Part shown: piece by piece, positions 15,365 to 22,106 of the stretch
Numbering within the stretch: the stretch's first letter is position 1
Layout: each line of letters begins with the position of its first letter
Assembly: GCA_023245195.1 (NCBI GenBank)
Contig: JAHFKU010000004.1
Span: 1-42,123 of the forward strand
DNA length: 42,123 bases
Direction of reading: 5' to 3'
Origin: Candidatus Staskawiczbacteria bacterium
GTDB lineage: Bacteria; Patescibacteriota; Minisyncoccia; Minisyncoccales; Staskawiczbacteraceae
Notes under the pieces: model-generated
What the model was told of the DNA's origin: nothing
The model's database searches: none
Seen by the model: the letters and a program-made list of their open reading frames with translations, nothing else
Made by a program: the position numbers and the translations under genes

Positions 15365-17245
15365 ATGAAGATTAATCCTTTACTTAAAAATTTTATCGTG
15401 GTCATTTTAATTCTCCTGGCGGTTGGAGGCGTTTTTAGTTTGGTGTACTTGCCTCAAGAAAAAACAACTCAAATTTCCCTTTCCCAATTGGTGGGGGATA
15501 TTAATTCTGACAAAGTCAAAAAAATTGAGGTGTCGGGCGATAACATTAAAGTAACTTATACCGATGATAAAACCGCTGATTCCATGAAAGAATCCAATTC
15601 TGTTTTACCGGTGGTATTAACCAATCTGGGAGCCAATCAAGACAAGTTGCAAAAAGTTGAAATCAGCGCTTCCGCGGTAAAAGAAAGCGTTTGGTCTTGG
15701 CTTTTGCCAACATTAATTTATGGCATTTTGCCGTTATTATTGATTGGATTTTTCTTGTGGACCATGATGCGCCAAGCCAAAAATGGCGCCGGCCAAGTGT
15801 TTGATTTTACCCGATCCCGAGCTAAAATTTTTGGCGCCGATCCGAATAATAAAGAAAAGGTAACTTTCAAAGATGCCGCGGGATTAAAAGAAGCCAAAGA
15901 AGAATTAACCGAGATTGTAGACTTTCTAAAATTTCCTAAAAAGTATTTGGCCATGGGAGCAAAAATCCCGCGCGGTGTTTTACTTCTGGGGAGCGCTGGT
16001 GTGGGAAAAACCCTTTTGGCGCGTGCCGTCGCCGGTGAAGCCAATGTGCCGTTTTTCAGTATTTCCGGGTCGGAATTTGTGGAAATGTTTGTGGGAGTCG
16101 GATCAGCCCGCGTGCGAGATTTGTTTGCCACGGCCAAAAAAGCCGCCCCTTCTATTATTTTTATTGATGAATTAGATGCCATTGGCCGGCATCGGGGTGC
16201 AGGTATTGGCGGAGGACACGATGAACGCGAACAAACCCTTAACATGATTTTAGTGGAAATGGATGGATTCCAAAAAGAATCGGGAGTCATTGTGATGGCG
16301 GCAACTAATCGGGGAGATATTTTAGACCCGGCACTTTTGCGCCCAGGCCGATTTGACCGAAAAATTATTTTAGATCCGCCAGATGTGCATGACCGGGAAG
16401 AAATTTTAAAAATCCACTCAAAAGAAAAACCCTTGTCTTCAAATGTCAACTTTAAAGAAATTGCTGAAAGAACCCCGGGCTTTTCCGGCGCTGATTTAGC
16501 CAATGTTGCCAACGAAGCCGCATTAATGGCCGCGCGAGAAAACAAAACCCAAGTGTTTGAAAAAGATTTTTTGGAAGCCATTGAAAAAGTGCTACTGGGG
16601 CCGGAAAGAAAAAGCCATTTATTATCTAAAAAAGAAAAAGAAATTGCCGCTTACCACGAAGCCGGGCACGCGCTGGTTTCAAGTTCAATCCCCGGGACGG
16701 ATCCGGTACGGAAAGTTTCTATTATTTCACGAGGAATGGCCGGCGGATACACCTTGCAGGTGCAATCGGAAGAAAACAAAATGCGGACCAAAACCCAATT
16801 TTTAGCGGAAATAGCTACTTTGATGGGCGGGATGTGCGCTGAACGGTTGATGTTTGGCGAAATGACCACGGGAGCTTCTAATGACTTGGAAAAAGCTTCT
16901 CATCTGGCACGGAAAATCGTGAAAGAATGGGGTATGTCTTCGCTCGGACCGATTTCTTTTGGCGAAAAAGATGAAATGATATTTTTGGGCAAAGAAATTT
17001 CGGAGCAAAAAAATTACTCTGAAAAAGTGGCTGAAAAAATTGATAAAGAAATAGAAGACATTTTAAGGGGCGCCGAAAAAGTAGCCACGGAAATTGTAAA
17101 AAGGAGAAAACCACTATTAGAAAAAATTGCTAAAACCTTAATTGAAAAAGAAACAATAGAGCGGGAGGAGTTTGAGAAAATTATTAGCGCGAAATCACAA
17201 ATTACAAATTCCAAATCCCAAATAAATCCTAATTTCAAAAAGTAA
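15365..17245 (+). CDS. ftsH: ATP-dependent zinc metalloprotease FtsH
   Basis: 626 residues. Transmembrane helices at about 10-29 and 112-133 flank a periplasmic domain, so N- and C-termini are cytosolic. The AAA module: Walker A GSAGVGKT (209-216), Walker [12 protein letters not shown] (264-274), second region of homology [18 protein letters not shown] with the arginine finger. Protease: HEAGH (431-435), third zinc ligand Asp about 507 in [11 protein letters not shown]. FtsH degrades unneeded membrane proteins and short-lived regulators. Walker A is unusual: most FtsH have GPPGTGKT. The last residues ([16 protein letters not shown]) are encoded by an AAATTCCAAAT-type DNA repeat and are probably a dispensable tail. 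Confidence 0.96.
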   Translation: MKINPLLKNFIVVILILLAVGGVFSLVYLPQEKTTQISLSQLVGDINSDKVKKIEVSGDNIKVTYTDDKTADSMKESNSVLPVVLTNLGANQDKLQKVEISASAVKESVWSWLLPTLIYGILPLLLIGFFLWTMMRQAKNGAGQVFDFTRSRAKIFGADPNNKEKVTFKDAAGLKEAKEELTEIVDFLKFPKKYLAMGAKIPRGVLLLGSAGVGKTLLARAVAGEANVPFFSISGSEFVEMFVGVGSARVRDLFATAKKAAPSIIFIDELDAIGRHRGAGIGGGHDEREQTLNMILVEMDGFQKESGVIVMAATNRGDILDPALLRPGRFDRKIILDPPDVHDREEILKIHSKEKPLSSNVNFKEIAERTPGFSGADLANVANEAALMAARENKTQVFEKDFLEAIEKVLLGPERKSHLLSKKEKEIAAYHEAGHALVSSSIPGTDPVRKVSIISRGMAGGYTLQVQSEENKMRTKTQFLAEIATLMGGMCAERLMFGEMTTGASNDLEKASHLARKIVKEWGMSSLGPISFGEKDEMIFLGKEISEQKNYSEKVAEKIDKEIEDILRGAEKVATEIVKRRKPLLEKIAKTLIEKETIEREEFEKIISAKSQITNSKSQINPNFKK

Positions 17246-17261
17246 CATTCAAAAATATGCG

Positions 17262-17297
17262 ATACCCTAAATTGTAAAGCTTTACAATTTAGGGTAT
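17262..17297. terminator. Perfect 36-bp palindrome, probable ftsH terminator
   Basis: ATACCCTAAATTGTAAAG followed by its exact reverse complement. It lies 17 bases after the ftsH stop and 8 bases before tRNA-Ile. There is no T-run, so it could also be a repeat or processing site. Confidence 0.6.
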
Positions 17298-17305
17298 ATG
17301 CACAT

Positions 17306-17380
17306 GGGCCTGTAGCTCAATGGCGGAGCAGACGACTTATACTCGTCCGGTTGGGGGTTCGAGTCCCTCCGGGCCCACCA
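17306..17380 (+). tRNA. tRNA-Ile (anticodon UAU)
   Basis: All arms fold: acceptor GGGCCTG/CGGGCCC, D stem GCTC/GAGC with loop AATGGCG, anticodon stem GACGA/TCGTC with 7-base loop CTTATAC (anticodon TAT, 17338-17340), T arm GGGGG-TTCGAGT-CCCTC, discriminator A and encoded CCA. A UAU anticodon reads AUA directly; most bacteria use CAU with lysidine instead. Confidence 0.92.
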
Positions 17381-17382
17381 AA

Positions 17383-18309
17383 ATGGCCAAACAAGATATT
17401 AAAAAACCAAAGCACCAAGTTTCTTTAAAACTTGGTGCTCGGCCGAGCACTTCAAAAAAAGTGCTCCGGTTCCAAAAAACTGTCTGGGATTTTTATAAAA
17501 AGAATAAGCGCGATTTTCCTTGGCGCAAAACCAAAGATCCTTACAAAATCCTGGTTTCAGAAATCATGCTTCAGCAAACCCAGGCTGATAGAGTAGTAAA
17601 ATTTTATGAAACGTGGATTAACCGGTTTCCAGACTTTAAAAGCCTAGCACAGGCCAAATTTAGCGAAATTTACCCCTTCTGGCAGGGATTGGGCTATAAC
17701 CGCCGAGCCCTGGCACTTCAAAAAACCGCTCAAAAAGTAATGGCAGAATTTGGTGGGAAATTACCAAAAGACATTTTACAATTAGAAACATTTCCCGGTA
17801 TTGGTCCTTACACCGCCCGAGCCGTGGCAATTTTTGCCTATCAGGCAAAAATTGCCTGCATTGAAACCAATATCCGGCGAGTTTTTATCCATCACTTTTT
17901 TGGTGATAAAACGGATATCGAAGACAAACAAATTTTAAAAATCGCTGAGCGGGCGTTGCCCGCAGACGGGCGATCCGGCAAAGCCGGCCTCGCTCGCGTC
18001 TCGCCGGGCAATGCCCGTAAATGGCATTGGGCTTTGATGGATTATGGTGCTTATTTAAAATCGCAAGTTCCAAACCCTAATCGTCGCCATAAAAATTATA
18101 GTGTCCAGCCAAAATTTGAAGGCTCATTTCGCCAAATCCGCGGTGCTTTATTGAAGATGCTTTCGGGCAAACCCATGGAAGCAAAAGAATTAGCAATGAG
18201 AATTAAAAAACTCACTGGACAAAATTCAGACAGAACGAAAAAAGTTATTGCAGATTTAGAAAAAGAGGGGTTAATTATAAGAAATGAAAATGTGTATTCC
18301 TTGAATTAG
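17383..18309 (+). CDS. mutY: MutY-like A/G-specific adenine glycosylase without Fe-S cluster
   Basis: 308 residues from the ATG directly behind the tRNA CCA (a longer frame starts inside the tRNA and is rejected). The HhH-GPD fold shows as RDFPWRKTKDPYKILVSEIM then LQQTQADRV (catalytic Glu in SEIMLQQTQ), YPFWQGLGYNRRALALQ, and the helix-hairpin-helix FPGIGPYTARAVAIFA with Tyr as in MutY. At the position of the catalytic Asp (DGNVxRV in MutY) it has ETNIRRVF, a conservative Glu. The four Cys of the 4Fe-4S cluster after MDYGA are absent (YLKSQVPNPNRRHK). MutY removes A paired with 8-oxoG. A repeat insertion of about 20 residues (PADGRSGKAGLARVSPGN) precedes ARKWHWALMDYG. Confidence 0.82.
   Translation: MAKQDIKKPKHQVSLKLGARPSTSKKVLRFQKTVWDFYKKNKRDFPWRKTKDPYKILVSEIMLQQTQADRVVKFYETWINRFPDFKSLAQAKFSEIYPFWQGLGYNRRALALQKTAQKVMAEFGGKLPKDILQLETFPGIGPYTARAVAIFAYQAKIACIETNIRRVFIHHFFGDKTDIEDKQILKIAERALPADGRSGKAGLARVSPGNARKWHWALMDYGAYLKSQVPNPNRRHKNYSVQPKFEGSFRQIRGALLKMLSGKPMEAKELAMRIKKLTGQNSDRTKKVIADLEKEGLIIRNENVYSLN
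17953..18017. repeat. In-frame palindromic repeat inside mutY
   Basis: GGGCGTTGCCCGCAGACGGG...GCGTCTCGCCGGGCAATGCC is a GC-rich inverted repeat with a central GGCAAAGCCGGCC hairpin, read in frame as PADGRSGKAGLARVSPGN. It is strongly GC-rich against its surroundings. Confidence 0.7.
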
Positions 18310-18312
18310 CGC

Positions 18313-18341
18313 TTGACATATATGTATCTGTTGTGTATACT
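18313..18341 (+). promoter_or_regulatory. Promoter of the RelBE-like operon
   Basis: TTGACA, 17 bases, TATACT. It is overlaid by palindromic ATATATGTAT and GTATAC sequences that could bind the antitoxin for autoregulation. The leader is about 24 bases without Shine-Dalgarno. Confidence 0.78.
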
Positions 18342-18371
18342 TCTGGTATATAATTAACGATATTAAAAACT

Positions 18372-18644
18372 ATGAAAACAACCATGCATATCAAAGTTGA
18401 TAAGGATATTAAGGAAAAATCCGCTAAAATTGCTCACAGTTTGGGTTTGTCTTTGAGCACCATTGTAAACGCTTCTCTGCGTAACTTTATTAGAACTGAA
18501 ACCTTTAGCGTTAGTACCGCAGAACACATGACTCCCTACATGGAAAGCTGGCTGGCTGAGGTAGGAAAAGATATTAAAGCTGGAAAAAACATGAGTAAAC
18601 CTTATGATTCCGCTGAGGAATTAATTAAAAGTCTTGTAAAATGA
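18372..18644 (+). CDS. RelB/DinJ-family antitoxin
   Basis: 90 residues. The N-terminal ribbon-helix-helix reads MKTTMHIKVDKDIKEKSAKI, then SLGLSLSTIVNASLRNFIR, the classic RelB/DinJ DNA-binding pattern (LGLSxSTxVN). The C-terminal half (ESWLAEVGKDIKAGKNMSKP, YDSAEELIKSL) is the flexible part that usually wraps the toxin. Its stop overlaps the toxin start by 4 bases (ATGA), the usual coupling. It probably represses its own promoter, which carries palindromes. Confidence 0.85.
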   Translation: MKTTMHIKVDKDIKEKSAKIAHSLGLSLSTIVNASLRNFIRTETFSVSTAEHMTPYMESWLAEVGKDIKAGKNMSKPYDSAEELIKSLVK

Positions 18645-18901
18645 AAGTCATAAAATATAGACTTTTTGAAAAATCCTTTCAGAAAGCACCACGTGAGATA
18701 AAATTAAGATTTAATGAACGAATTAGAATATTTTATCAAAACGCTACAGACACGGTTCTTGAAAATCACGCACTACACGGAAAATACACTGGATACCGTA
18801 GCATAAAAATAACTGGTGACTGGAGAGTTATTTACAAGGAAACAAATAACAATACCGTTGTATTGGTTAATATCGGTACTCACAGTCAATTATATGGATA
18901 A
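18641..18901 (+). CDS. RelE/YafQ-type toxin (mRNA interferase)
   Basis: 86 residues. RelE-superfamily fold: IKYRLFEKSFQKAPREIKLR, then LHGKYTGYRSIKITGDWRVI, then VVLVNIGTHSQLYG. The TGDWRVIYK core and the C-terminal H-S-x-L-Y-G match YafQ/RelE-type ribosome-dependent mRNA endonucleases, in which a terminal His is catalytic. It is translated from the ATGA overlap with the antitoxin. It ends 6 bases before tRNA-Val. Confidence 0.85.
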   Translation: MKVIKYRLFEKSFQKAPREIKLRFNERIRIFYQNATDTVLENHALHGKYTGYRSIKITGDWRVIYKETNNNTVVLVNIGTHSQLYG

Positions 18902-18907
18902 AAACCA

Positions 18908-18979
18908 GCGCGATTAGCTCAGTGGTAGAGCATTCCCTTGACGTGGGAAGGGCCAGGGGTTCGAATCCCTTATCGCGCA
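18908..18979 (+). tRNA. tRNA-Val (anticodon GAC)
   Basis: Acceptor GCGCGAT/ATCGCGC, D arm GCTC-AGTGGTA-GAGC, anticodon arm TTCCC-TTGACGT-GGGAA, T arm AGGGG-TTCGAAT-CCCTT, discriminator A. CCA is not encoded (CAA follows). Confidence 0.92.
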
Positions 18980-18993
18980 CAATTTAAAATTTT

Positions 18994-19428
18994 ATGGAAG
19001 AACGACAAAAACAACCAAATTTTGCTTTCAGGGTTTTAATTTTCAAAGATGGTAAAGTGTTACTCGGAAAAAACCTGGGCGCGTTTGCGCCAGGAAAATT
19101 TGGACCCCCAGGGGGACATCTTGAATATCGTGAATCTTTCGCGGATTGTTTGAAAAGAGAAACTGCAGAAGAATGTGGAGTTACCATAGACAATATTAAG
19201 TTTCATTCGATTGTTAATATTATGGAGGGCACCGGCCCATATCATAATATTCACGTAATGTTCACGGCTGACTGGAAATCGGGTGAGCCAAAAGTGCTAG
19301 AACCCGAAAAGTGTGAATCGTGGGATTGGTATGATTTGAACAACTTACCCACGTCGCTATTTAAAAACATTGAGTTGTCATTAAAAAATTGGCAAAATCC
19401 CAAAAATTGTTTTGATCTTGAAAAATAA
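18994..19428 (+). CDS. Nudix hydrolase
   Basis: 144 residues. A complete Nudix box, GGHLEYRESFADCLKRETAE then ECGV (G-x5-E-x7-R-E-x2-E-E-x-G), binds Mg2+ for hydrolysis of a nucleoside diphosphate linked to another moiety. The N-terminus FAFRVLIFKDGKVLLGKN and the GKFGPPGGHLE approach are typical of MutT-like and ADP-ribose/NTP pyrophosphohydrolases. The specificity is not readable. It starts 14 bases after tRNA-Val and is followed after 2 bases by the RluA-type gene, so they share a transcript. Confidence 0.9.
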   Translation: MEERQKQPNFAFRVLIFKDGKVLLGKNLGAFAPGKFGPPGGHLEYRESFADCLKRETAEECGVTIDNIKFHSIVNIMEGTGPYHNIHVMFTADWKSGEPKVLEPEKCESWDWYDLNNLPTSLFKNIELSLKNWQNPKNCFDLEK

Positions 19429-19430
19429 TT

Positions 19431-20150
19431 ATGGACCTAAAAATAATCTACGAAGATAGTGATGTGCTGGTAGTCGATAAACCTGCGGGGATTATTGTGT
19501 TTAATGAAGGCAATCCTTCGACAGGCTCAGGACAATTCCTCATAGATGAATTAATTCATCTATATCCGGAATTGAAAAACGTCGGCGAAGCGCCACGGCA
19601 CGGAATTGTCCATAGGCTAGATAAAGATACATCAGGTATACTTTTGATCGCGAAAACACCAGAAGCCTTGATTTTTTTGCAAAAACAGTTTAAAAATAGA
19701 GAGGTAGTAAAGAAATATCTGGCCTTAGCAACCGGGGCGGTAAAAGACGATCAAGGCACTATTCATACCCTAATCGGCAGAGCCAAATCCGATCCGCGCA
19801 AGCAAGCGGCACATTCGCTAGAATACAAAGGTAAAAAAGACTTGCGCGAAGCGATTACTGACTACAAGGTACTACAACGGTTTGAAAATTACACTCTATT
19901 GGAAGTGCAAATAAAAACCGGACGAAAACATCAGATAAGATGCCATTTAGCCTATATCCATCATCCGATTGCGGGTGATAAAATGTATGGCTTTAAAGAT
20001 TCGCCAACACCAGAAGGATTACAAAGACAATTTTTACATGCTTCATACTTGAAAATACAATTATTAGATGGTCAAATTAAGGAATTTACATCAGAATTAC
20101 CTGAAGAATTACAAACAATTATTATGAATCTAGAAGCTAGAAGCTTGTAG
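19431..20150 (+). CDS. RluA-family 23S rRNA/tRNA pseudouridine synthase
   Basis: 239 residues, no N-terminal S4 domain. Catalytic motif HRLDKDTSGILLIAKT (about residues 61-76) with the conserved Asp, preceded by IVFNEG for the family's LVVxxG. ALATGAV, GRKHQIRCHLAYIHHPIAGD and DKMYG follow in the usual order, and LHASYLKI near the end. It isomerises specific uridines; the target is not predictable. An in-frame repeat, CCTTCGACAGGCTCAGGAC (19514-19532), adds PSTGSGQ just after FNEGN. The C-terminal EARSL is encoded by another palindromic repeat, which also supplies the stop. Confidence 0.9.
   Translation: MDLKIIYEDSDVLVVDKPAGIIVFNEGNPSTGSGQFLIDELIHLYPELKNVGEAPRHGIVHRLDKDTSGILLIAKTPEALIFLQKQFKNREVVKKYLALATGAVKDDQGTIHTLIGRAKSDPRKQAAHSLEYKGKKDLREAITDYKVLQRFENYTLLEVQIKTGRKHQIRCHLAYIHHPIAGDKMYGFKDSPTPEGLQRQFLHASYLKIQLLDGQIKEFTSELPEELQTIIMNLEARSL
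19514..19532. repeat. CCTTCGACAGGCTCAGGAC repeat in the rluA-type gene
   Basis: This motif is a common dispersed repeat in many bacterial genomes. Here it is read in frame as PSTGSGQ and lies between the first strand and the catalytic helix region. Confidence 0.65.
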
Positions 20151-20225
20151 CTTGAATGGAATCTTGAATATAGAATTTTATCCACACCCAATATTCCAAA
20201 TTCCATTCCAGCTTCCAGCTACAAG
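20132..20225. repeat. Imperfect inverted repeat between the rluA-type gene and rplS
   Basis: Arms CTTGTAGCTTGAATGGAAT (20144-20162) and ATTCCATTCCAGC...AGCTACAAG (20200-20225). It covers the end of the upstream gene and ends 18 bases before the rplS start. Confidence 0.7.
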
Positions 20226-20243
20226 ATACGAGATTCAAATTTT

Positions 20244-20678
20244 ATGTCAATAAAATTACAAGCATTCAATAAAGCCCAAGAAAAAAAGATGCCAGACATC
20301 CGCCCTGGCGATATTATTAAAGTACACCAAAAAATTAAAGAAGGGGATAAAGAAAGAATCCAAGTATTTGAAGGTGTGGTTATTGCCAGAAAACATGGCA
20401 AGGGCATTTCAAGCATGATTACGGTAAGAAAAGTAGTTGATCAAGTTGGAGTAGAAAGAATTTTTCCAGTGCATTCCCCAAGCATAGAAAAAATAGAAGT
20501 GGTAAAATCAAGCAAGGTGCGAAGATCAAAGTTGTATTACTTGCGAACTGCCAAGGGAGCTAAGGGAAAATTAAAGAACAAAGATTTAGCCGTGGCCATT
20601 GCGCCAGAACCAGTTATGGAAACTCCTACAGAAACTACTTCAGAAACTGTTACAGAAAAACCGGAAGGAAATATATAA
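20244..20678 (+). CDS. rplS: 50S ribosomal protein L19
   Basis: 144 residues. The L19 core: [20 protein letters not shown], then [44 protein letters not shown] and [11 protein letters not shown]19 sits at the 30S-50S interface. The usual length is about 115; here a Thr/Glu-rich tail ([17 protein letters not shown]) is added and is probably disordered. A tRNA-Leu gene follows after 5 bases, suggesting co-transcription with the tRNA cluster. Confidence 0.95.
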   Translation: MSIKLQAFNKAQEKKMPDIRPGDIIKVHQKIKEGDKERIQVFEGVVIARKHGKGISSMITVRKVVDQVGVERIFPVHSPSIEKIEVVKSSKVRRSKLYYLRTAKGAKGKLKNKDLAVAIAPEPVMETPTETTSETVTEKPEGNI

Positions 20679-20683
20679 ATTGT

Positions 20684-20769
20684 GCGCGGGTGGCGAAACG
20701 GCAGACGCACTACCTTGAGGTGGTAGCGCTCGAAAGGGCATGCAGGTTCGACTCCTGTCCCGCGCACCA
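20684..20769 (+). tRNA. tRNA-Leu (anticodon GAG)
   Basis: Acceptor GCGCGGG/CCCGCGC, anticodon stem CTACC/GGTAG with loop TTGAGGT, long variable arm (CGCTCGAAAGGGCATGC region), T arm with GGTTCGACTCC, discriminator A and encoded CCA. Confidence 0.93.
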
Positions 20770-20913
20770 AAAGGAGGCGAACCCCAAAGGGGGTCGGGGA
20801 AAAGGATTTTCCCCGTGTAGGAAATACTTCAAAACCGAGGGTTTTGAAAGAGGAGTGTAGCGACGATTGGTTCTAGTCCCGCGAAACGGGGCGGACTCCT
20901 GTCCCGCGCACCA
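20770..20913. repeat. tRNA-3'-end-duplicating palindromic element, copy 1
   Basis: It follows directly on the tRNA-Leu CCA and ends with an exact 20-base copy of the tRNA 3' end, GACTCCTGTCCCGCGCACCA (original 20750-20769, copy 20894-20913). Inside: CGAACCCCAAAGGGGGTCGG, hairpin GGGGAAAAGGATTTTCCCC, hairpin TTCAAAACCGAGGGTTTTGAA, and GGTTCTAG. The core recurs after tRNA-Gly. No ORF fits. Confidence 0.8.
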
Positions 20914-20929
20914 ATTCAACTATAATTAG

Positions 20930-21002
20930 GCGCGATTAGCTCAGTGGCCAGAGCATCCCGTTTACACCGGGGGGGCCGTAGGTTCGACTCCTACATCGCG
21001 CA
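20930..21002 (+). tRNA. tRNA-Val (anticodon UAC)
   Basis: Acceptor GCGCGAT/ATCGCGC, D arm GCTC...GAGC, anticodon arm TCCCG-TTTACAC-CGGGG, T arm GTAGG-TTCGACT-CCTAC. CCA is not completely encoded (CCG follows the discriminator). Confidence 0.92.
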
Positions 21003-21013
21003 CCGAGCAACCT

Positions 21014-21085
21014 GCCGTGGTAGCTCAGTGGTAGAGCATTCGCCTGAAGAGCGATTGGTCGGGTGTTCGATTCACCCCCGCGGCA
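21014..21085 (+). tRNA. tRNA-Phe (anticodon GAA)
   Basis: Acceptor GCCGTGG/CCGCGGC, D arm GCTC-AGTGGTA-GAGC, anticodon arm TTCGC-CTGAAGA-GCGAT, T arm GGGTG-TTCGATT-CACCC, discriminator A. Confidence 0.92.
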
Positions 21086-21102
21086 CAGGAACATTCAAAA
21101 AT

Positions 21103-21174
21103 GCGGGCGTGGTATAGTGGCTATTATACGTCCTTGCCAAGGACGAGATGGCGGTTCGATTCCGCTCGCCCGCT
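21103..21174 (+). tRNA. tRNA-Gly (anticodon GCC)
   Basis: Acceptor GCGGGCG/CGCCCGC, anticodon arm CGTCC-TTGCCAA-GGACG, T arm GGCGG-TTCGATT-CCGCT, discriminator U. No CCA is encoded. Confidence 0.92.
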
Positions 21175-21179
21175 CAGAT

Positions 21180-21216
21180 AAAAAACAATCCAAATTTACT
21201 TTGGGTTGTTTTTTTA
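21180..21216 (+). terminator. Terminator of the tRNA cluster
   Basis: AAAAAACAATCCAAA pairs with TTTGGGTTGTTTTTT around a short loop and is followed by T residues. Confidence 0.78.
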
Positions 21217-21220
21217 TCTT

Positions 21221-21340
21221 GACGAGCGGAATCGAACCGCAAAAGGGGTCGGGAAAAAGTATTTTTCCCGTGGCGAAATTCTTCAAACCGAGGGGTTTGA
21301 AAAAACCCAGAGGGTTCTAGGTTTGCATTCCGCTCGCCCA
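21221..21340. repeat. tRNA-3'-end-duplicating palindromic element, copy 2
   Basis: It begins with CGAGCGGAATCGAACCGC (21223-21240), the reverse complement of the tRNA-Gly T arm and acceptor (21151-21168). It ends with ATTCCGCTCGCCC (21327-21339), a direct copy of 21159-21171. The core AAAAGGGGTCGGGAAAAAG, TTTTTCCCGTG, TTCAAACCGAGGGGTTTGAA, GGTTCTAG parallels copy 1 after tRNA-Leu. Confidence 0.8.
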
Positions 21341-21344
21341 CTTC

Positions 21345-21392
21345 AAAAACCACCAAAAAGGCCTGAAAATCAGGCCTTTTTTGGTGGTTTTT
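21345..21392. terminator. Strong bidirectional hairpin terminator
   Basis: AAAAACCACCAAAAAGGCCT with AGGCCTTTTTTGGTGGTTTT around GAAAATC: a stem of about 22 bp with a U-rich 3' side. Confidence 0.8.
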
Positions 21393-21430
21393 GGCAAGAT
21401 TGACACCTGTGGATAACTATGGTCTAACTA

Positions 21431-21459
21431 TTGACAAGGTCGCTTGAATATGCTAGTAT
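21431..21459 (+). promoter_or_regulatory. Promoter of the 3D-domain gene
   Basis: TTGACA (21431-21436), 17 bases, TAGTAT (21454-21459) preceded by TGC (extended -10). Confidence 0.72.
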
Positions 21460-21469
21460 TAGGGTATCC

Positions 21470-21488
21470 TCCAGAGATGGAGTTTTTT
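21470..21488 (+). terminator. Hairpin with T-run just after the promoter (possible attenuator)
   Basis: CTCCA-GAGA-TGGAG followed by TTTTTT, starting about 4 bases after the predicted transcription start. It would make a short RNA unless antiterminated. The 5-bp stem is small for a terminator. Confidence 0.45.
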
Positions 21489-21519
21489 GTTAAAAGCACC
21501 TAGATTAGACATATTATTT

Positions 21520-21573
21520 ACCCAGTTAAATAGCGCTTTACGCTAATTTGCGAAGCAAATTATTTAACCGGGT
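21520..21573 (-). repeat. Two-hairpin palindromic repeat, family A copy 2
   Basis: Outer stem ACCCAGTTAAAT (21520-21531) with ATTTAACCGGGT (21562-21573). Hairpins TAGCG/CGCTA (21531-21545) and AATTTGC/GCAAATT (21545-21561). The G.T position is reversed relative to copies 1 and 3, so it is assigned to the minus strand. It lies in the leader of the 3D-domain gene. Confidence 0.8.
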
Positions 21574-21586
21574 AAACCCTAATTTT

Positions 21587-22066
21587 ATGTATAAATCCTT
21601 AGTAAATAGGTTGTTAGTCATAGGTTTTATCTCGTTAAGATTACTGTGTGCCATAGCTTTTCCTGGAGTAGTTGATGCCCAATCAAACGACTCGCAAGCC
21701 GACTACTGCCTAGCGATAGATACGCCAAATGGCCATTATACAGGATCTGCATTTCCTTATGTAACCGTAAAAACGGTAAAAATGTTGGTTACCGCTTACT
21801 CAAGCACCCCTGACCAAACTGACGACACCCCTTTTCTTACGGCTTCAGGAAAGCATGTTGCCGACGGAATTATTGCAAACAATAAATTACCGTTTGGAAC
21901 CAAAGTAAAAATTCCTGAATTATACGGTGATAAAATTTTCACGGTGGAAGACAGGATGCATGCCAGAATGGGAAACAACCATCTTGATATATGGTTTCCC
22001 CAGTATAGCCAGGCAAAGAATTTTGGAGCTAAGTATGATGTCAGCGTAGAAATATTAGAAAGCTAA
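21587..22066 (+). CDS. Secreted 3D-domain (RlpA/YabE-like) protein
   Basis: 159 residues from the ATG at 21587; the longer frame begins in the upstream repeat and is rejected. A signal peptide (MYKSLVNRLLVIGFISLRLL, ending VVDA) sends it out of the cytosol. The 3D domain follows from about residue 60: VKMLVTAYSSTPDQTDDTPF, LTASGKHV, IIANNKLPFGTKVKIPELYG, FTVEDRM and the final NHLDIWFP with the Asp of the active-site triad. These domains form the double-psi beta barrel of MltA-type lytic transglycosylases and Rpf/YabE-like cell-wall enzymes. Action on peptidoglycan is inferred. It converges on the giant surface protein and shares its terminator. Confidence 0.85.
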   Translation: MYKSLVNRLLVIGFISLRLLCAIAFPGVVDAQSNDSQADYCLAIDTPNGHYTGSAFPYVTVKTVKMLVTAYSSTPDQTDDTPFLTASGKHVADGIIANNKLPFGTKVKIPELYGDKIFTVEDRMHARMGNNHLDIWFPQYSQAKNFGAKYDVSVEILES

Positions 22067-22070
22067 AAAA

Positions 22071-22106
22071 ATTAAAAACCCGCGCCATTCGGCGCGGGTT
22101 TTTAAT
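22071..22106. terminator. Bidirectional terminator between the converging genes
   Basis: ATTAAAAACCCGCGCC (22071-22086) and GGCGCGGGTTTTTAAT (22091-22106): a 16-bp perfect stem with U-runs on both strands. The last base overlaps the stop of the surface gene. Confidence 0.9.

Noticed and set aside
15718-16581. 287-codon minus-strand ORF within ftsH
   Set aside because: It is wholly antisense to conserved FtsH motifs, and its protein is Ser/Pro-rich without a domain.
17320-17382. Longer N-terminus for the mutY-like gene
   Set aside because: The frame is open through the tRNA-Ile gene, but the ATG at 17383 directly after the CCA is the sensible start.
20870-20913. A second tRNA-Leu gene
   Set aside because: Only the 3' 20 bases match; there is no acceptor 5' strand, D arm or anticodon arm.
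20921-20926. TATAAT before tRNA-Val(UAC) as a promoter
   Set aside because: It lies 3 bases from the tRNA 5' end, so the start would fall inside the tRNA, and there is no -35.
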